Shown here piece after piece: positions 59,449 through 64,000 of a DNA stretch of 64,000 nucleotides. This stretch comes from Flavobacteriales bacterium (GTDB lineage Bacteria > Bacteroidota > Bacteroidia > UBA10329): NCBI GenBank assembly GCA_016124845.1, contig WGMW01000033.1, forward strand, positions 1-64,000, in the 5' to 3' direction. The notes under the pieces were generated by a model. That model saw only the letters and a program-made list of their open reading frames with translations. It was not told the origin of the DNA and did no database searches. The translations under genes and the position numbers were made by a program. Position 1 is the first letter of the stretch; the number at the start of each line of letters is the position of its first letter.

Positions 59449-62400
59449 ATGACGCTTTCTGATCTGAGTATAAAAAGACCTGTCCTTGCCACGGTTTTCG
59501 CCATCACGGTGGTGTTGCTGGGAGTTGTCGGGTATCTGTCGCTGGGCGTTCGGGAATATCCGAGTGTCGATCCGCCCATTGTAACGGTTACGACCAACTA
59601 CACGGGCGCCAATGCCGAGATCATTGAGTCGCAGATAACCGAACCCATCGAGGAGCAAGTGAACAGCGTGGAAGGTGTGCGCAAGCTGAGTTCCACGAGT
59701 ACCGATGGCCGAAGCACCATCAGCATTGAGTTTCTGCCAGAAATGGATCTGAACGATGCGGCCAACGATGTGCGCGACAAGGTTTCGCAGGCGGTGAAGA
59801 ATTTGCCGCCCGATGCCGATCCGCCCATTGTGAACAAGGCCGATGCCAATGCCGAGACCATTCTTTCCATCACCGTGCAAAGTGACAAGCGCGGGTTGCT
59901 GGAGTTGACGCAGATCGGAAATGACGTGTTCAAGGAACGTCTTCAGACCATTCCTGGTGTCAGTAGCATCCGTATTTGGGGAGAGAAGAAATACGCCATG
60001 CGGCTGATGTTGGACCCTGGAAAGATGCGCGATCTTGATGTCACCCCGTTGGATGTTCGCAATGCGCTGGCCTCGCAGAATATCGAGCTGCCATCGGGTA
60101 GGATAGAAGGAGATGAGACAGAACTGACCGTGCGAACAGTTGGACGTTTGTACACGCCAGAGGAGTTTGATGAGCTGATTGTGGCCGAAAGGAACGGAAC
60201 ACTCATCCGTTTGAAAGACATTGGTAAGGCGCGTTTGGGAGCAGAGTCAGAACGAACGCTGCTTCGCGGTAATGGTGTGCGCCCGATGGTGGGAATTGCC
60301 TTGCAGCCGCAGCCTGGCTCCAATTACATTGATATTGTCGATGAGGCGTTCCGCAGGGTCGACATCATGAAAAAGGATCTTCCAGAAGACATCGAACTCG
60401 ATGTGGCCATGGACAGAACCATTACTATCCGCAAGGCCATCCGCGAAGTGGAAGGCACCATTGTGCTGGCCTTTATTTTGGTTCTGATGGTGATCTTCTT
60501 CTTCCTGCGCAACTGGCGCACTACGCTCATTCCCATCGTTCTTATTCCTATTGCCTTGATTGGTAGTTTCTCTGTGCTTTATGCGGCTGGGTTCTCCATC
60601 AACATTCTTTCGTTGCTTGGGCTGGTACTTGCCACAGGGCTTGTGGTGGATGACGCCATTGTGGTAATGGAGAATATCTACGCCAAAGTGGAAGCAGGCA
60701 TGCATCCGATGAAGGCTGCGTTCGAAGGTTCACGCGAAGTTTTCTTTGCGGTCATTGCCACATCAGTTTCGCTGGTGTGCGTGTTCCTTCCCATCTTTTT
60801 CATGCCTGGTCTAACGGGGCAGTTGTTCCAAGAATTCGCCATGGTAGTGGTCGGTGCCATCGTCATTTCCACGTTCATTACACTTTCGCTTACACCCATG
60901 ATGAGTTCGCGGTTGTTGAAGAAAAGCACGCGCGAGAATGGGCTGATGCGGTTATTCGGCAACGTGGTGGAATCTTCCATCCGTGGTTACACCAGTTCGT
61001 TACAGGCGTTTATGAAAGTGCGCTGGGTGGCCTTTCCGCTGTTCGTCATCATTTCGGCCGCAGCCTATTTTTTCATGGACAACTTACAACAGGAGTTGGC
61101 CCCGATGGAAGACAAGAGCCAGTTGCGCATCGTTTCCGTGGCTCCTGAAGGTACTTCGTATGATGCCATGGATGCGTATCAGGAAAAGCTGATGCACATG
61201 TTGGACACCATTCCTGAGAAAGCGTTCCTTTTGGGGGTTACTGCGCCTTCGTTCCGTGCTGCCACGGCCGTCAACTCCAGTTTTGTCTTCATGCCACTCA
61301 AGCAGCCAGATGAACGCGAAAAATCGCAGGATCAGCTGGCCAACGACATCAATAAAATGCTGCGGAAATTGAGTTTCGCGCAATCGTTCGTGCAGCAGGA
61401 GCCCACCATCAAATCAAGCAGTGGAGGTTTTGCAGGACTTCCTGTTCAGTTCGTGCTTCAGGCGCCTGATCTTGAGCGGCTGCGCGAAGTGCTTCCGCAG
61501 TTCATGGACCGCGTACAGCAGAGTCCGAAATTCTCCGCTTCCACGGTCGATCTCAAGTTCAATAAACCAGAGATCACGGTTTCCATCAATCGTAATAAGG
61601 CATTGCTGATGGGCGTGAGCGTGGAAGATATTGCGCAGACCCTTCAGACCTTCCTCAGCGAGCAGCGCGTGGGGTATTTTATGAAGGATGGCAAGCAGTA
61701 TTACGTGATCACCGAGGCCATCAAGGAAAAACGCAATGAACCTGTGGATGTGAAGAACATCACCGTAAGGAATGCCAGCGGGCAGATGGTGACCTTGGAT
61801 AACTTGGTGGATGTGGAATTGCGCAGCCGTCCGCCATCGCTGCTTCGTTACAATCGATACACTTCGGCAACCGTGCAGGCATCGCCTGCGCCAGGTTACA
61901 CTATTGGCGATGGCATTGAAGAGATGCGCAGCATTGCTGCCGACCTGTTGGATGAGAGTTTCAGTACCGAGCTGGCAGGTAGTGCCTCCGATTTTGCGGA
62001 AAGCTCCAACAGCACACTCATCATTTTCATCTTCGCGTTGGTGTTGGTCTATCTCACGTTGGCCGCGCAGTTCGAGAGTTTCCGTGATCCGCTCATCATC
62101 ATGTTCACCGTGCCGTTGGCACTGACGGGCGCGGTGGCCACGCTCTACATTTTCGGCCAAACGTTGAACATTTTCAGTCAGATCGGGATGGTGGTGCTTA
62201 TCGGTATCGTTACCAAGAACGGAATTCTTATCGTGGAATTCGCCAATCAGAAACGCGATGCAGGCATGCCGCTGCAACAGGCGGCTTTCGAAGCAGCATC
62301 GCAGCGTTTCCGCCCCATTCTAATGACAAGCCTTTCCACCGTGCTCGGTGCGCTGCCCATTGCGTTGGCCTTGGGCGATTCATCCACCAGCCGCGTACCG

Positions 62401-62526
62401 ATGGGATTGGCCATTATCGGAGGATTGATCTTCTCCCTTTTGTTGACACTTTACATCATTCCAGCCCTGTATTCATACATGGCAACCAAAGAGAACATTT
62501 TAGTAGATGAAGCAGATTTTCAGTAA
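59449..62526 (+). CDS. RND-family efflux pump (AcrB-type, HAE1)
   Basis: A 1025-residue inner-membrane proton-driven exporter. The N-terminus SIKRPVLATVFAITVVLLGV, conserved YPSVDPPIVTVTTNYTGANA, and duplicated 12-helix topology are all present. The TM4 relay acids are in GLVLATGLVVDDAIVVMENI and the TM10 lysine in GIVTKNGILIVEFANQ. Substrates cannot be predicted. The tolC gene starts 20 bp inside its end. Confidence 0.95.
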   Translation: MTLSDLSIKRPVLATVFAITVVLLGVVGYLSLGVREYPSVDPPIVTVTTNYTGANAEIIESQITEPIEEQVNSVEGVRKLSSTSTDGRSTISIEFLPEMDLNDAANDVRDKVSQAVKNLPPDADPPIVNKADANAETILSITVQSDKRGLLELTQIGNDVFKERLQTIPGVSSIRIWGEKKYAMRLMLDPGKMRDLDVTPLDVRNALASQNIELPSGRIEGDETELTVRTVGRLYTPEEFDELIVAERNGTLIRLKDIGKARLGAESERTLLRGNGVRPMVGIALQPQPGSNYIDIVDEAFRRVDIMKKDLPEDIELDVAMDRTITIRKAIREVEGTIVLAFILVLMVIFFFLRNWRTTLIPIVLIPIALIGSFSVLYAAGFSINILSLLGLVLATGLVVDDAIVVMENIYAKVEAGMHPMKAAFEGSREVFFAVIATSVSLVCVFLPIFFMPGLTGQLFQEFAMVVVGAIVISTFITLSLTPMMSSRLLKKSTRENGLMRLFGNVVESSIRGYTSSLQAFMKVRWVAFPLFVIISAAAYFFMDNLQQELAPMEDKSQLRIVSVAPEGTSYDAMDAYQEKLMHMLDTIPEKAFLLGVTAPSFRAATAVNSSFVFMPLKQPDEREKSQDQLANDINKMLRKLSFAQSFVQQEPTIKSSSGGFAGLPVQFVLQAPDLERLREVLPQFMDRVQQSPKFSASTVDLKFNKPEITVSINRNKALLMGVSVEDIAQTLQTFLSEQRVGYFMKDGKQYYVITEAIKEKRNEPVDVKNITVRNASGQMVTLDNLVDVELRSRPPSLLRYNRYTSATVQASPAPGYTIGDGIEEMRSIAADLLDESFSTELAGSASDFAESSNSTLIIFIFALVLVYLTLAAQFESFRDPLIIMFTVPLALTGAVATLYIFGQTLNIFSQIGMVVLIGIVTKNGILIVEFANQKRDAGMPLQQAAFEAASQRFRPILMTSLSTVLGALPIALALGDSSTSRVPMGLAIIGGLIFSLLLTLYIIPALYSYMATKENILVDEADFQ

Positions 62527-63913
62527 AATCCTTCCTTCGTCATTACGAGGGAGGAACGACCGAAGTAATCTTTTCGGTAGAGATTGCTTCGTTGCTCTCG
62601 CAATGACGCGTGGTGTAGTTGCTGCGGGAGTCATTTGCGCGTTCAGTTTGAATGCATCGGCACAGACGCTGAAGGAATTCATCAGTACCGCGCTTGAGAA
62701 GAACTACCAGATACGCATCTTGAGGAACGAGGAGCAGATCGCTTCCAACAGCAACACGTTGGGGAATGCAGGTTTTCTGCCATCGTTGGGCATTGATGGA
62801 ACGGGCTCCTATTCGTTGAACAACATCCGCCAAGGATATTCGGACGGCTCAAGTAGGACGGGTAACAACGCTTCAAACTTCAGCGCGAGTGCACAGGCGC
62901 TTGTCGATTGGACACTCTTTGACGGATTCTATGTTCGCGCCAAGCGCAAACAACTTGGCGTTTTGGAGCAGATGGGTAGAACGAACGCCAAGTTTTACAT
63001 CGAGCAGACGGTGGCAGACATTGCCACGTCTTACAACCAGTTGATCTACGAGCAGCAGTTGCTGAGCAATTATCAGAAATCGATGCAGATCTCGGCCTAC
63101 CGTCTCAGCATTGAGAAGAAGCGGAAGGAAGTGGGTTCAGGAAAAGGCATCGATTATGCGCAGGCGTTGGTCGATTACCAGACAGACAGCATGCGGTATC
63201 TCGCGCAGCAGAATGCCATTCAGACCTTGAAAATTGAACTCAACCGCATTTTGAACAACGGGTTGGAGGATGAATTGAATGTGACGGATGAGGAATTCAA
63301 GATATATCCGCTTGCGGAGAAGGACAGTTTGCTTGCAAGCATCAAAGCTTCAAACCAACAGTTGGAGCAGCAACGGCTGGCAGAGTTGATCGCGGAATCC
63401 GACCTGCGCATGGCCAAGGCCGACCGTTATCCGACCATCAACCTGTTTGCGGGTTACAAATTCACCGATACATATTCTGCGGTCGGTTTCTTCAAAACCA
63501 ATTTGAATTACGGTCCGACCATGGGAGCAAGCATCAGCTTTAACCTTTATAATGGTGGCAAGACCAATGTGGCCATCAAAAATTCGCGCGCTTACGCGGA
63601 GAATGCCACGCTTTCCAAAGAGCAGGTCAACCATAATCTCGATGCCGATGTGCTGAAATTCTACGGACAGTACGTTTCTGTTCTGGAGCGCGTGCAATTG
63701 GCAAAAAGCAATGTGGCCGAAAGCAGAAAGGTGTATGACATTGCAGAACAACAGCTGCGTCAAGGAACCATCAACGGCTACGACTTCCGCCTTACGCAAC
63801 TCACCCTGCTCGAGAGCCAACTGAGCCTGATGCAACTGCAGTACACGCTCAAAACCATTGAGATAAATCTGATCAGAGTGGCAGGAAAGGCGGTGGAAAT
63901 GTATCTACAGTAG
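62507..63913 (+). CDS. TolC-family outer-membrane efflux protein
   Basis: The frame opens at ATG 62507 inside the pump gene. It encodes a TolC channel: two OEP halves with long coiled helices (TLKEFISTALEKNYQIRILR, VKRKQLGVLEQ-like text, KSMQISAYRLSIEKKRKEVG) and beta-barrel strands. The signal peptide is split: MKQIFSKIL, then about 24 codons from a palindromic repeat (62538-62608), then the hydrophobic core VVAAGVICAFSLNASAQ. The repeat ends with an ATG (62603) that could serve as a new start giving a normal signal peptide. Last gene of the efflux operon. Confidence 0.92.
   Translation: MKQIFSKILPSSLRGRNDRSNLFGRDCFVALAMTRGVVAAGVICAFSLNASAQTLKEFISTALEKNYQIRILRNEEQIASNSNTLGNAGFLPSLGIDGTGSYSLNNIRQGYSDGSSRTGNNASNFSASAQALVDWTLFDGFYVRAKRKQLGVLEQMGRTNAKFYIEQTVADIATSYNQLIYEQQLLSNYQKSMQISAYRLSIEKKRKEVGSGKGIDYAQALVDYQTDSMRYLAQQNAIQTLKIELNRILNNGLEDELNVTDEEFKIYPLAEKDSLLASIKASNQQLEQQRLAELIAESDLRMAKADRYPTINLFAGYKFTDTYSAVGFFKTNLNYGPTMGASISFNLYNGGKTNVAIKNSRAYAENATLSKEQVNHNLDADVLKFYGQYVSVLERVQLAKSNVAESRKVYDIAEQQLRQGTINGYDFRLTQLTLLESQLSLMQLQYTLKTIEINLIRVAGKAVEMYLQ
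62538..62608. repeat. Palindromic element inserted in the tolC signal-peptide region
   Basis: CGTCATTACGAGG at the left pairs with CTCGCAATGACG at the right. The inner arms GAAGTAATCT and AGATTGCTTC also pair, around a short loop near 62571-62580. The 71-bp unit translates in frame as SLRGRNDRSNLFGRDCFVAL-type text, typical of dispersed palindromes in many bacteria. Confidence 0.82.
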
Positions 63914-64000
63914 TGTTGTTGGATTTTTTCGAGTTCACCTTCATGCATTTACATGTAAGACTGGAAACCTCGCGTAATTTCCGTCTACTCATGCACGGAG

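Overview
The window reads as a chromosomal segment of a Bacteroidota bacterium, most likely of the order Flavobacteriales. The reasons are six proteins with type IX secretion (T9SS) C-terminal sorting domains, a porQ gene, an imelysin/DUF4856/TonB-receptor iron locus, LytS/LytTR-type signalling, SpoIIE phosphatase with TPR repeats, and promoter -7 elements of the TAnnTTTG type. No rRNA or tRNA gene was seen. The organism makes lipid A (lpxH), uses the MEP isoprenoid route (ispE, ispH) and makes diaminopimelate/lysine (lysA).

Layout. 1-14.4 kb: housekeeping genes (SUFU-like protein cut by the window edge, lpxH, M1 peptidase, TlpA-like lipoprotein, gatB, accA, ispE, porQ, cmk, ispH). A YefM-YoeB toxin-antitoxin module sits between the real 3' end of ispH and a second, diverged copy of that 3' end. 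14.5-18.8 kb: rpsA, then pyrR-pyrB and a STAS protein. 18.8-29.3 kb: a T9SS cargo gene, an iron-uptake operon (DUF4856, imelysin, FecA-like receptor), two unknown exported proteins and a large TerB/ABCG-like transporter. 29.3-35 kb: a 21-bp repeat array, a penicillin-acylase-type hydrolase, YigZ, a DUF4279 protein and a TPR-SpoIIE phosphatase.

35-43 kb: a LytS-type kinase and LytTR regulator followed by two T9SS surface proteins. The kinase gene and both surface-protein genes carry the same two-part upstream box (CACTTATT, 13 bp, CRGTTRTT; repeat distance exactly 21 bp). This looks like a self-contained regulon. 43-47.3 kb: lysA, a chalcone-isomerase-like protein, and a REP-type tyrosine transposase bracketed by matching stem-loops and octamer arrays. 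47.3-51.3 kb: a compact operon (unknown protein, papain-like protease fused to six 42-residue repeats, chagasin-like inhibitor), then a fibronectin-III protein and a small LytTR-like protein separated by 21-bp periodic arrays. 51.5-55.4 kb: two T9SS proteins sharing a recently duplicated sorting domain, plus a truncated third copy. 55.4-64 kb: an oxidoreductase, a DEAD-box helicase and a MarR-adaptor-RND-TolC efflux operon whose tolC signal peptide is interrupted by a palindromic element.

The strongest candidates for undescribed biology are the protease/inhibitor operon, the LytTR regulon, the toxin-antitoxin insertion flanked by two ispH tails, and the phased 21-bp arrays. Dispersed short repeats fill most intergenic spaces and in several cases reach into the 5' ends of genes for exported proteins. 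Functional assignments rest on recognising motifs by eye; no database search was run.
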